Shown here: piece by piece, positions 1 to 7,856 of the stretch
How the letters are laid out: each line of letters starts with the position of its first letter
How positions within the stretch are numbered: the stretch's first letter is position 1
Assembly: GCA_040307385.1 (NCBI GenBank)
Contig: JAWRJQ010000079.1
Coordinates: forward strand, 1 to 64,000
Source: RUG721 sp040307385
GTDB lineage: Bacteria > Actinomycetota > Coriobacteriia > Coriobacteriales > Atopobiaceae
Reading direction: 5' to 3'
Length of the DNA: 64,000 nt
Notes under the pieces: model-generated
Database searches by the model: none
Told to the model about the DNA's origin: nothing
Seen by the model: only the letters and a program-made list of their open reading frames with translations
Position numbers and translations under genes: made by a program

Positions 1-1236
1 ACGTTCTCCGAAATCGATCCGTTACGCACGGTCCTGCTCCATCGACCGGGAGCAGAGCTGCTCTCCCTCTCGCCCCACAACCTCGACCGCCTGCTCTTCG
101 ACGATATCCCGTATCTCGAGGTCGCCCAGGAGGAGCACGACGCTTTCGCCCGCATGCTCGCAGATGAGGGCGTCGAGGTACTCTATCTCATCGACCTTGT
201 GGCCGAGGCGCTGTCGGCCGGCACGGAAGTCAAAGAGGCGTTCATCGCCCGCTATCTCGACGAGTGCGGCCTCTCCGGCGACAACCTCAAGGAGCTCGTG
301 GCGGAGCACCTGCGCTCGCTCGATAGCATGCGCGCCCTTGTGGGTGCCTGCGTGGCGGGCATCCGTCTGAAGGACCTCGATTTCTCCACGCTCTGCATCT
401 CATCGCTCGCCGATGCGGTGTCGTATAGGCGCTGCATGGAGTCGGGCATCGTGGTGGACCCCATCCCCAACCTGTACTTCACGCGCGACACCTTCTCCGT
501 CATCGGCCACGGCGTGTCGCTCAACAGCATGCGCACCAAGACGCGCCGTCGTGAATCGCTCTTCGGCGACACGGTGTTCGCGCACCATCCGCGCTATAAG
601 GATGCCGTTCATCTGTATGAGAGCGGCATGCCGGCGGCCATCGAGGGCGGCGACATCCTCGTGCTCTCGCACGACACCCTCGCCATCGGCATCTCCGAAC
701 GCACGCAGCCCGCCGCCATCGATGCGCTCGCCAAGCGCCTGCTCCTTTCTGCGGGCGAGCAGGGCTTCTCGCGCATCCTCGCCTTCATGCTGCCGCACAC
801 GCGCGCGTTCATGCACCTCGACACGGTGTTCACGCAGGCGGACCGCGACGTGTTCACGGTCCATCCGGGCATCTTGGGCGTGCTCGAGGTGTACGAGATC
901 GTGCGCGGGCCGCGCGGCTCGCTGTCGATCACCCATCTCGAGGACTCGCTCGACGCCATCCTCGCACGCGGCCTTGCGCTCGACGGCGTGCACCTCATCA
1001 AGTGCGGCGGTGACGATCCCATCAGCGCCGACCGCGAGCAGTGGAACGACGGCGCCAATACGCTGGCCGTCCGCCCCGGCACGATCTTCGTGTACCAGCG
1101 CAATCGCGTGACGAACGAGATTCTCTACCAAGCCGGCCTCAACCTGCTCGAGATCCCCTCGTCGGAGCTTTCGCGTGGACGAGGCGGTCCGCACTGCATG
1201 AGCATGGCATTCTGGCGCGATAGCGCTTCAAACTAG
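1..1236 (+). CDS. arcA: arginine deiminase (5' end truncated by window)
   Basis: Hydrolyses arginine to citrulline and ammonia, the first step of the cytoplasmic arginine deiminase pathway. The frame is open from base 1 and its first residues (TFSEIDPLRTVLLHRPG) match the family a few residues after the start, so the true start lies just outside the window and the Met at 154 is internal. Visible motifs are FTRD, IEGGD, HLDTVFT and the C-terminal RGRGGPHCMSM with the nucleophilic Cys at bases 1195-1197. The usual Pro after FTRD is Thr here. arcB follows after 15 bases with a Shine-Dalgarno in the gap, so the two are probably one operon. No carbamate kinase (arcC) gene is in the window. Confidence 0.95.
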   Translation, partial: TFSEIDPLRTVLLHRPGAELLSLSPHNLDRLLFDDIPYLEVAQEEHDAFARMLADEGVEVLYLIDLVAEALSAGTEVKEAFIARYLDECGLSGDNLKELVAEHLRSLDSMRALVGACVAGIRLKDLDFSTLCISSLADAVSYRRCMESGIVVDPIPNLYFTRDTFSVIGHGVSLNSMRTKTRRRESLFGDTVFAHHPRYKDAVHLYESGMPAAIEGGDILVLSHDTLAIGISERTQPAAIDALAKRLLLSAGEQGFSRILAFMLPHTRAFMHLDTVFTQADRDVFTVHPGILGVLEVYEIVRGPRGSLSITHLEDSLDAILARGLALDGVHLIKCGGDDPISADREQWNDGANTLAVRPGTIFVYQRNRVTNEILYQAGLNLLEIPSSELSRGRGGPHCMSMAFWRDSASN

Positions 1237-1251
1237 AAGGGAACCACTATA

Positions 1252-2247
1252 ATGGGCATCAACCTCTCCGGCCGCAGCTTCCTCAAGCTTCTCGACTTCA
1301 CTACGGATGAGATCGAGTACCTGCTGCGGCTTTCACGCAATTTCAAGGACCTCAAGCGCACGGGCACCCCGCATCGGCACCTTGCGGGCAAGAACGTGGT
1401 CCTGCTCTTCCAGAAAGATTCCACCCGCACGCGCTGCTCCTTCGAGGTGGGCGCCATGGACCTGGGCATGGGTGTGACCTATCTCGGACCGTCCGGCTCG
1501 CAGATGGGCAAGAAGGAGTCCATCGAGGACACCGCCCGCGTGCTCGGCCGCATGTACGACGGCATCGAGTTCCGGGGCTTTTTGCAGAGCGATGTCGAGG
1601 AGCTTGCGGCAAAGAGCGGCGTCCCCGTATGGAACGGCCTCACCGATGCATGGCACCCCACGCAGATGCTCGCCGACATCCTCACCGTGCAGGAGAGCTT
1701 CAACTACCGCATCAAGGGCAAGTCCCTCGTGTTCATGGGCGACGCCAAGAACAACGTGGCCCGCTCGCTCATGGTGATCTGCGCAAAGCTGGGCATGAAC
1801 TTCACCGCATGCGGACCCGAGGCCTGCATGCCGACCGACGACGTGGTGAACGCCTGCCTGCCCATCGCCGCCGAGAACGGCTGCACCATCACGCTCACGA
1901 CCGACCCCGTGGCGGGCATGACCGGCGCCGACGTTGTCTACACCGACGTGTGGGTATCGATGGGGGAGCCCGACGAGGTGTGGGCCGAGCGCATCGAGCT
2001 GCTCACGCCCTATCGCGTCACCGAGAAGCTCATGGCGCTCACGGCACCCGACTCCATCTTCCTCCACTGCCTGCCGAGCTTCCACGACACCAACACCGCC
2101 ATCGGCGCTGATATCGCCGCGCGATTCGGCGTTACCGAGATGGAGGTCGAGGATGCGGTGTTCGAGGGCCCCAAATCGAGGGTCTTCGACGAGGCCGAGA
2201 ACCGCATGCACACCATCAAGGCAATCATGTACGCCACGCTCAAGTAG
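1252..2247 (+). CDS. arcB: ornithine carbamoyltransferase (probably catabolic)
   Basis: Interconverts ornithine plus carbamoyl phosphate with citrulline plus phosphate; next to arcA it most likely runs in the phosphorolytic, ATP-yielding direction. It is 331 residues, the normal length. The carbamoyl phosphate motif STRTR is at residues 57-61, HPTQ at 135-138, the ornithine-loop SMGE near 236 and HCLP at 272-275 (followed by SFHD, where AFHD is commoner). The ATG at 1252 has an AGAAGGGA ribosome site about 10 bases upstream. An anabolic argF role cannot be excluded from sequence, but no arginine biosynthesis gene is nearby. Confidence 0.95.
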   Translation: MGINLSGRSFLKLLDFTTDEIEYLLRLSRNFKDLKRTGTPHRHLAGKNVVLLFQKDSTRTRCSFEVGAMDLGMGVTYLGPSGSQMGKKESIEDTARVLGRMYDGIEFRGFLQSDVEELAAKSGVPVWNGLTDAWHPTQMLADILTVQESFNYRIKGKSLVFMGDAKNNVARSLMVICAKLGMNFTACGPEACMPTDDVVNACLPIAAENGCTITLTTDPVAGMTGADVVYTDVWVSMGEPDEVWAERIELLTPYRVTEKLMALTAPDSIFLHCLPSFHDTNTAIGADIAARFGVTEMEVEDAVFEGPKSRVFDEAENRMHTIKAIMYATLK

Positions 2248-2304
2248 GAGATCGGTCAAGCGGGGGATTCGCCCGCCCGCTCCCGAGATGCCCGCCGTCG
2301 GGCG

Positions 2305-3354
2305 TCAGTACACCATGCCCATGGCCTCGCGGACCTCCGCGAGGGTAGCGTCCGCCACCTCGTTCGCACGCCGGTTTCCGTCGGCGAGCACGTCGTGGAT
2401 GTAGTCCATATCGCGCAGCAGCTCATCGCGCCGCGCGCGGATGGGTTCGAAGTAGCCGTTCACAGCCTCGGTGACCACGCGTTTGAGCGCGCCGGCGCCG
2501 TCGTTGCCGATCTCCTCGGCAAGAGCTTCGGGGCTGCGTCCGGAGCAGATGGCTGCGGTGGTGAGCAGCGCGGAGACGCCGGGGCGCGTCTCGGGATCGA
2601 AGGTGATCAGACGCTCCGAGTCGGTCCTGCTCTTCCTGATGAGCTTGGCCGTCTCCTCGGCGGTCATGGAGAGCGAGATGGCGTTGCCGTAGCTCTTGCT
2701 CATCTTGCGGCCGTCGAGTCCGGGGAGCAGGGGCGTGCTGGTGAGAAGGCCGGCGACCTCGGGGAACACCGCGCCGTAGCGCTCGTTGAAGCGGCGCGCG
2801 ATCAGGCGGGTCTGCTCGATGTGGGGCAGCTGGTCGCGGCCCACGGGCACGATGTTGCCCTTGCAGAACAGGATGTCGCAGGCCTGATGCACGGGGTAGG
2901 TGAGCAGAAGCCCGGTGAGCGCGTGTCCGCTCGCCTCCTGCTCGGCCTTGACCGTGGGGTTGCGCTGCAGCTCTGCCTCGGAGACGAGGGAGAGGAACGG
3001 GAGCATGAGCTGGTTGAGCGCCGGCACGGCGGAATGCGCGAAGATCATCGTCTTGGCAGGATCGATGCCGCAGGCGAGGTAGTCCACGACCATGTTGAGC
3101 ACGTTGTCGGCGATATGCTCGGTGGTGTCGCGGTCGGTGATCACCTGGTAGTCGGCGATGATGACGTTGGTCTTGACGCCCATGTCCTGCAGGCGCACGC
3201 GATCGATGAGCGTTCCGAAGTAGTGCCCCAGATGCAGCCGTCCCGTGGGGCGGTCGCCGGTGAGCATGGTGTACTTCTCGGGATGGACGGGCAGGTCGGC
3301 GTGGATCTCGTTGCTGCGCCTGAGCGCGGCCTCATAGCTTCCCTCGTTGGGCAT
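2305..3354 (-). CDS. trpS: tryptophanyl-tRNA synthetase
   Basis: Class I aminoacyl-tRNA synthetase that charges tRNA-Trp. It is 349 residues. The N-terminal signature TGDRPTGRLHLGHY contains the HIGH-equivalent HLGH, and GRKMSKS is the KMSKS loop. The ATG at 3354 is preceded by TTTGGAG with a 5-base spacer, which fixes the start. The gene is convergent with arcB, and a short GCCCG/CGGGC hairpin (2290-2303) sits directly after its stop codon. It appears to be a single-gene unit. No tryptophan biosynthesis gene is present. Confidence 0.96.
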   Translation of the reverse strand: MPNEGSYEAALRRSNEIHADLPVHPEKYTMLTGDRPTGRLHLGHYFGTLIDRVRLQDMGVKTNVIIADYQVITDRDTTEHIADNVLNMVVDYLACGIDPAKTMIFAHSAVPALNQLMLPFLSLVSEAELQRNPTVKAEQEASGHALTGLLLTYPVHQACDILFCKGNIVPVGRDQLPHIEQTRLIARRFNERYGAVFPEVAGLLTSTPLLPGLDGRKMSKSYGNAISLSMTAEETAKLIRKSRTDSERLITFDPETRPGVSALLTTAAICSGRSPEALAEEIGNDGAGALKRVVTEAVNGYFEPIRARRDELLRDMDYIHDVLADGNRRANEVADATLAEVREAMGMVY

Positions 3355-3405
3355 GTCGACTCCAAATCTCTCTTCCAGCCCTTATATCCTACTCGAATCT
3401 CGGCG

Positions 3406-4119
3406 TCACGTGGGGATGCGCTCTCGCAAGAGCTTCTTGACGCCGTTCCAATCGGGATAGAAGCGATCCATGAGAGCGTGAAAGCGGGCGTTATGCGACG
3501 GTTCGTGCAGGTGGCAGAGCTCGTGGCACACCACGTATTCGAGGCATTGCCTCGGGTAGCGTGCGAGCTGGGCGTTGAGGGTGACGATGCCCTTGACGAC
3601 CTGGCACGAACCCCACCGCGTCCTCATCGACCTCACGCGCCAGCTTGACGCGCGGACGCTGCAGCGGGCTTCCATGCGTGCCGCCATGCCCTCGTCGAGC
3701 ACGCGCCTGACCTCGGATGCGAGAAACGCCGCGCAGGCCTTCTCGAGGCCCTCGGCGCTGTCCTTCGCCGGCGAGAGGGGCACGATGAGCGCATCTCCTT
3801 CGACATATGCCCTGCGCGAGCGCGCGACCGTGCGCTCCACGCGGATGGTGTGCGCTACGCCCCAGATGGGGATGGTGCCGCCGTCGGCCAGCCGTTCCCG
3901 GTCAAGCGAGGCCCTGACCCGCTCCTGTGCCTGAGCGATCCACGTGTGCTTCGAGCGCACGAACCGCTCGACCTGAGCCATGGACGTGCCCAACGGCGCC
4001 GAGATCCGCACGCCGCCGTCTCGGCCCACGCGCATCCGCAGAGCTTTGACAGGCTTCAGCGTGACCTCGACGTCAAAAAAACTGACTCGAAGTATATATC
4101 TTTGTGCAAGCGACTCCAT
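3406..4119 (-). CDS. YgjP-type zinc metallopeptidase-like protein (DUF45/M48 clan)
   Basis: Putative zinc metalloprotein of the YgjP/WLM family, whose cellular role is poorly defined. The zinc motif HELCH is at residues 199-203, followed by the family's HNARF segment; WGSC (169-172) is another family mark. It is 237 residues. A longer reading from 4173 exists, but ATG 4119 is preferred: it has a CGGGGAGCG ribosome site, matches where the family begins, and avoids overlap with the divergent gene starting at 4167. No signal peptide or membrane segment is seen, so it is probably cytoplasmic. Confidence 0.85.
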   Translation of the reverse strand: MESLAQRYILRVSFFDVEVTLKPVKALRMRVGRDGGVRISAPLGTSMAQVERFVRSKHTWIAQAQERVRASLDRERLADGGTIPIWGVAHTIRVERTVARSRRAYVEGDALIVPLSPAKDSAEGLEKACAAFLASEVRRVLDEGMAARMEARCSVRASSWRVRSMRTRWGSCQVVKGIVTLNAQLARYPRQCLEYVVCHELCHLHEPSHNARFHALMDRFYPDWNGVKKLLRERIPT

Positions 4120-4166
4120 CACGCTCCCCGATGCGTTAAAGTAGAGATGTCTGTGAGGAGGACACC

Positions 4167-4793
4167 ATGGCAAGTTCCAATGGGCAAGATGCTTCCAAAT
4201 CGTCTGTTCGCAGCCTCTACCTTACCACGCGCGGCGCCATGCCCGCCTTTCACAAGGACGAGGCGGACGTTGCCATACGCACGCGCCTTGAGGAGCTCTC
4301 CCTCTGGAAGGATGCGCCGCTCGTTTTGAGCTACGTCTCATACGGCGACGAGGTGGACACCCGCGCCATCATCGACGATGCGTTCGCGCAGGGAAAGAAG
4401 GTCGCCGTTCCGCTGTGCGATACCGCCTCCCATTCCCTGGCGTTCCACTACATCGAGTCGCTCGACGAGCTCGCTCCCGGTCTCAGATCCATTCCCGAGC
4501 CGCAGCCCGATGCCCCCATCGTGAAGCTCGCCGACATGCTCGGCTCCGTCTGCTTGGTTCCCGGCCTTGTGTTCGACGGCATCGGCCACCGCATCGGGTA
4601 CGGCGGCGGCTATTACGATCGCTTCCTCGCGTTCTATCCGGGCGATAAGATCGCGCTCGCCTACACCATGCAGCTGAGCTCAAATCCGCTGCCCGCAACC
4701 GCAACCGACGTTCCCGTCGATATGATCGTCAGCGACAGCTGCCTGTGGCGCTGCGGCATCGCCGAGCTAGATACCCAGATGCTCGGCGAGTAG
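4167..4793 (+). CDS. fau: 5-formyltetrahydrofolate cyclo-ligase
   Basis: Converts 5-formyl-THF to 5,10-methenyl-THF using ATP, returning the storage folate to one-carbon metabolism. It is 208 residues. The C-terminal glycine-rich motif RIGYGGGYYDRFL is diagnostic of the family. The ATG at 4167 follows GAGGAGGAC with a 4-base spacer. It is divergent from the YgjP-like gene, and its 3' end overlaps the convergent EIIB-AroQ gene by 27 bases (4767-4793). Confidence 0.93.
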   Translation: MASSNGQDASKSSVRSLYLTTRGAMPAFHKDEADVAIRTRLEELSLWKDAPLVLSYVSYGDEVDTRAIIDDAFAQGKKVAVPLCDTASHSLAFHYIESLDELAPGLRSIPEPQPDAPIVKLADMLGSVCLVPGLVFDGIGHRIGYGGGYYDRFLAFYPGDKIALAYTMQLSSNPLPATATDVPVDMIVSDSCLWRCGIAELDTQMLGE

Positions 4794-5717
4794 GGCGATC
4801 GCCTCGCGATACCCCTCGATGCCGTGCCCCGAAATGGTGGCGATGCATGCATCGCGTACATACGATATCCGGCGGATCGGCTCGCGCGCATCCACATCCG
4901 ATATATGGACCTCGACGGCAGGTATCTGCACCGCCTTCAAGGCATCGAGCAGCGCGACCGACGTGTGCGTGTAGGCGGCGGGGTTGATGACGATGGCATC
5001 GTGCACGCCGAGGGCCTGCTGGATGAATTCCACCAGATCGCCCTCGTGATTGGACTGCGCGCACTCGCATGAGTCGAAGCCCGCCTCCTCGGCGGCCGTG
5101 CGGCACAGCTCCACCAATCCCGCATACGACTCGTTGCCGTAGATGCTGGGCTCGCGGATGCCGAGCAAGTTGATGTTGGGGCCGTTGATGACGAGCAGCG
5201 AGCGGGAGAGCGTCCCATCGTCATCGCCTGCGCCGCCGTCCTGGAACGACATGAGCACCTCGTTGAAGGCATCGTCTTCGTCATCCTCGTCGTGCGGGTC
5301 ATCGTAGAGCGGCACGGGTGCGCTCTCCTCGACGGAAAGCGGGGCAACGACCCCTGAGCCATCCTCATCGTCGGCGGGGGAGAGCTTGGATTCGCTCACT
5401 TGGATGCTGATGCTCGATTGCGCGGGCTCGCGGCCGAGCGCCACGAGCTCGTCGATAGAGGAGCTGATGCCGGTGATCTCGCTGAGGCTGCTCGATACGC
5501 TGGACACGAGGCGGGGGCCCAGCACGACCTCGAGGCCGTTGACGCCGCGCTCCACGATGCCGAGCACGCCCCGGATGCTCGTGAGCCCGTCGACGTCCGC
5601 CTGAGCCATGTCGTGGACGAAGATCCTCAGACGCGTGGCGCATATGCCGCAGGCGCGGATATTGGCGCGTCCGCCGAGGGATGACAGGATCGCTTCTGCA
5701 ATCGCGCGGGTGCTCAT
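4767..5717 (-). CDS. aroQ: PTS EIIB-like domain fused to type II 3-dehydroquinate dehydratase
   Basis: A 316-residue fusion. Residues 1-70 form a glucose-family EIIB domain: the phosphocysteine motif CATRLR is intact (C26), followed by SIRGVLGIVERGVNGLEVVLG. Residues 75-170 are a low-complexity linker rich in Ser, then Asp/Glu. Residues 172-316 are a full AroQ: INGPNINLLG, REPSIYG with catalytic Tyr193, NHEG, and HISDVDARE with His271. AroQ dehydrates 3-dehydroquinate in the shikimate pathway, and the other steps are encoded at 10210-18009. The ATG at 5717 has an AAAGG ribosome site and matches the EIIB start better than 5753. No EIIA or EIIC gene is nearby, so the EIIB part is inferred to be regulatory or vestigial. 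Confidence 0.9.
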   Translation of the reverse strand: MSTRAIAEAILSSLGGRANIRACGICATRLRIFVHDMAQADVDGLTSIRGVLGIVERGVNGLEVVLGPRLVSSVSSSLSEITGISSSIDELVALGREPAQSSISIQVSESKLSPADDEDGSGVVAPLSVEESAPVPLYDDPHDEDDEDDAFNEVLMSFQDGGAGDDDGTLSRSLLVINGPNINLLGIREPSIYGNESYAGLVELCRTAAEEAGFDSCECAQSNHEGDLVEFIQQALGVHDAIVINPAAYTHTSVALLDALKAVQIPAVEVHISDVDAREPIRRISYVRDACIATISGHGIEGYREAIALLAEHLGI

Positions 5718-6323
5718 CGTATGCCTTTCTAGGAAGCGCGTTTTTTTTCTCACACCAGCCTACGCTTTTCCGCTGCCCTGCAAAGGGGGAATCCCCTGAA
5801 CGGACCCGTATTGCATCCAGCCGTGCTCCCTCGGCATACCGTCCGGCGGCACGTCGCACGTACATGCGCTTCATGAGAAGACGGTCTACACGACGAACAC
5901 TGAGGTTCTCCTGCGAACACCACCTTGGTGTTCGCAATCGCTGCCGTGGTGTTCGCGTTGCAGCCTCGGTGTTCGTGCGCGGAGCGAAAGGGACATGGCG
6001 ACTGGAGCGCGCCGGAAGGCTTGCAGGCAATTGCGCCATCGGGACATGTACGGATATGCCGATGCTTTGGATACTTGAAACGAGAAACGAATACGGGTGC
6101 AGGGCGCTTATGCATCCAGCGCTGCGGGATCCTTGCCGGAGACGTCTCTCTCCGCACAGAGACCGCATCATGCCCGCTCGATTGTGGCCGCTTTTTCCAG
6201 TAACCCATTTTACGGTATCGGATATTCGGATTACCTTATGTCCTTAACATAGCGTGGTTCGCACGTCTGGCGCATCTCGCTTGCTCGGACACATGCGACA
6301 GAGGAAATAGGAGGGGTTTGGAA
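5718..6323. other. 606-base non-coding gap holding a repeat array
   Basis: No supportable gene. Open frames here have no family-like content, no good ribosome sites, and contradict one another. The region separates the minus-strand aroQ fusion from the plus-strand rhodanese gene and should contain both their promoters. Its main structure is the array of GTGTTCG sites at 5894-5975. A GGAGGGG ribosome site for the rhodanese gene is at 6310-6316. Confidence 0.6.
5892..5976. repeat. phased array of GTGTTCG/CGAACAC sites with central palindrome
   Basis: Five copies of a 7-base site: CGAACAC at 5894-5900 and 5914-5920, then its complement GTGTTCG at 5928-5934, 5949-5955 and 5969-5975. Like-oriented copies are 20-21 bases apart, about two helical turns. 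The middle pair lies in a perfect 11-bp inverted repeat (TGCGAACACCA at 5912-5922, complement at 5926-5936, 3-base spacer). The spacings are not multiples of three, which argues for a DNA-level protein-binding array rather than coding repeats. The regulator is unknown. Confidence 0.6.
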
Positions 6324-7781
6324 ATGAAGAGAATACTGCGTCTGTTACTGGCTTTCGTCCTTGTCGTGGGACTTGCGGCCTGCGGCACAGCACCTGGGGC
6401 GGAATCCGATTCTGGGTCAGATGCTGCGGATGTGCCCATGCAGTATATGAGTGCAGATGAGATGAACTCTGTCCTGGGACAGGACGGCTACACCGTCATC
6501 GACCTGCGCAAAGTTGCCGACTATGAAGCCGCTCACATCCCCTTTGCCGTCAACGCCGACTTGGATGCCGCCGTCAACGGCGACACTGCTGCCGGCGAGG
6601 AGGCGATGAAGGCGGTAACCCAGGGCATGGACGACACGCTGATCCTGGTCTGCTACTCCGGCAAAAGGTACGCTCAGGCCGGAACCAACGCTCTGAGCGC
6701 CATAGGCTATGACATGACCAAGGTCTACACCTTGGAAGGCGGCATGCAGCAGTGGACGGAGGATTATCCCGACATCCTGGCTACCGGCGGGCAGGATTCC
6801 TCTAGCTCAACTCGGAATGCTGCCAACGTCGTCGGCGAGCGCACCGTGTACGTCGCGCCGGAATGGCTCAACAGCGCCCTGAACGGCAACGAGAAGGGCT
6901 ACGAGAATGTGACCGTGATCTGCGCCGCCTATCCCGAGGGTGCTGCGGAGTACGCCGATTACGCTCAGGGACATATCCCGGGCGCCCTGTATGCCAGCAA
7001 CATGGAGGTGGAGGACGCCACCGGCTCTCAGGAGGGCGCCTACAACCTGCTCCCTGCCGAGGAAGTCCGTGACAATCTCCTGGCCCATGGCATCGCCGCC
7101 GATTCCAAGGTGGTTCTCTACGGGCCCGATGTCGCCGGCGTTGCCAGACAGGCCTACGCCTATATATGGTGCGGCGTGAAGGACGTGAAGATCCTCAACG
7201 GCGGCCTGGATGCCTGGACCGGTGCCGGCTATGAGCTGGAAACCAAGGCGAACACGGGCTCTGCTGCCACCGATTTCGGCGTGGCCGTCCCCGCCCACCC
7301 GGAATACTGGGTATCCATGAAAGATGCCCTGAACCGCTTGAGCAACGACGAGAACTTCAAGCTTGTCAGCATCCGCGCCGAAGCGGAGTGGCTTGGCGAG
7401 ACCAGCGGTTACGGCTATATGGACAAGGCCGGCGAGCCCGAGGGCGCAGTCTGGGGCAGGGGCTCCCAGTCCTCCGCAGATGTTGCGGACTTCCTCAATG
7501 CGGACGGCACCGTGATGGATCTGGAAGGCATCATGACCGTCTGGGAGGGTTGCGACTTCACGCTGGACAATCACCTTTCCTTCTACTGCGGTACTGGCTG
7601 GAGGGCGGCCGTCCCGTTCCTGGTCCTGTATGAGAACGGTTATGACGACATCTCCATCTACGATGGCGGCTGGTACGAGTGGATCATGCACGATGAGAAT
7701 CCCGTGCAGGTGGGCGATCCTGCGGAAGCGGGCTGCGTTCATACCACGGTGGGAGAGCTGCGCACCGGCATGGCTGCCTGA
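6324..7781 (+). CDS. lipoprotein with three rhodanese domains
   Basis: Predicted exported sulfurtransferase, 485 residues. A lipoprotein signal peptide ends in lipobox LAAC (Cys20). Domain 1 (about 38-150) has an active-site loop CYSGKR with Cys110. Domain 2 (about 176-306) lacks the cysteine: its loop reads YGPDVAGVAR. Domain 3 (about 326-465) has CGTGWR with Cys422. Domains 2+3 resemble a two-domain thiosulfate sulfurtransferase (inactive plus active half), with an extra active domain in front. The ATG at 6324 has GGAGGGG 7 bases upstream; an in-frame TTG at 6318 is less likely. The physiological sulfur donor and acceptor are unknown. It heads a four-gene plus-strand cluster, although a hairpin follows it. 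Confidence 0.88.
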   Translation: MKRILRLLLAFVLVVGLAACGTAPGAESDSGSDAADVPMQYMSADEMNSVLGQDGYTVIDLRKVADYEAAHIPFAVNADLDAAVNGDTAAGEEAMKAVTQGMDDTLILVCYSGKRYAQAGTNALSAIGYDMTKVYTLEGGMQQWTEDYPDILATGGQDSSSSTRNAANVVGERTVYVAPEWLNSALNGNEKGYENVTVICAAYPEGAAEYADYAQGHIPGALYASNMEVEDATGSQEGAYNLLPAEEVRDNLLAHGIAADSKVVLYGPDVAGVARQAYAYIWCGVKDVKILNGGLDAWTGAGYELETKANTGSAATDFGVAVPAHPEYWVSMKDALNRLSNDENFKLVSIRAEAEWLGETSGYGYMDKAGEPEGAVWGRGSQSSADVADFLNADGTVMDLEGIMTVWEGCDFTLDNHLSFYCGTGWRAAVPFLVLYENGYDDISIYDGGWYEWIMHDENPVQVGDPAEAGCVHTTVGELRTGMAA

Positions 7782-7800
7782 TCTGCTGGTTCGGAACTCG

Positions 7801-7838
7801 ATACCCGCAGGAAAGGGCGGCGCCTTTCTTGCGGGTAT
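7801..7838 (+). terminator. strong hairpin after the rhodanese gene
   Basis: Left arm 7801-7816 (ATACCCGCAGGAAAGG) pairs fully with 7823-7838, counting one G-U pair, across a 6-base loop. It lies 19 bases after the rhodanese stop and before the next gene. Only a short T run follows, so it may be a weak terminator or an mRNA-stabilising stem rather than a complete stop. Confidence 0.55.
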
Positions 7839-7856
7839 TTGACACCGGGGGATCCT

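Noticed and set aside
1..2247. Anabolic arginine operon
   Set aside because: arcA next to the carbamoyltransferase points to catabolism; no argB/C/D/G/H gene is adjacent.
5681..6247. Open frame of 188 codons across the aroQ upstream gap
   Set aside because: No ribosome site, no recognisable protein content, overlaps the aroQ start and contradicts other frames in the same gap.
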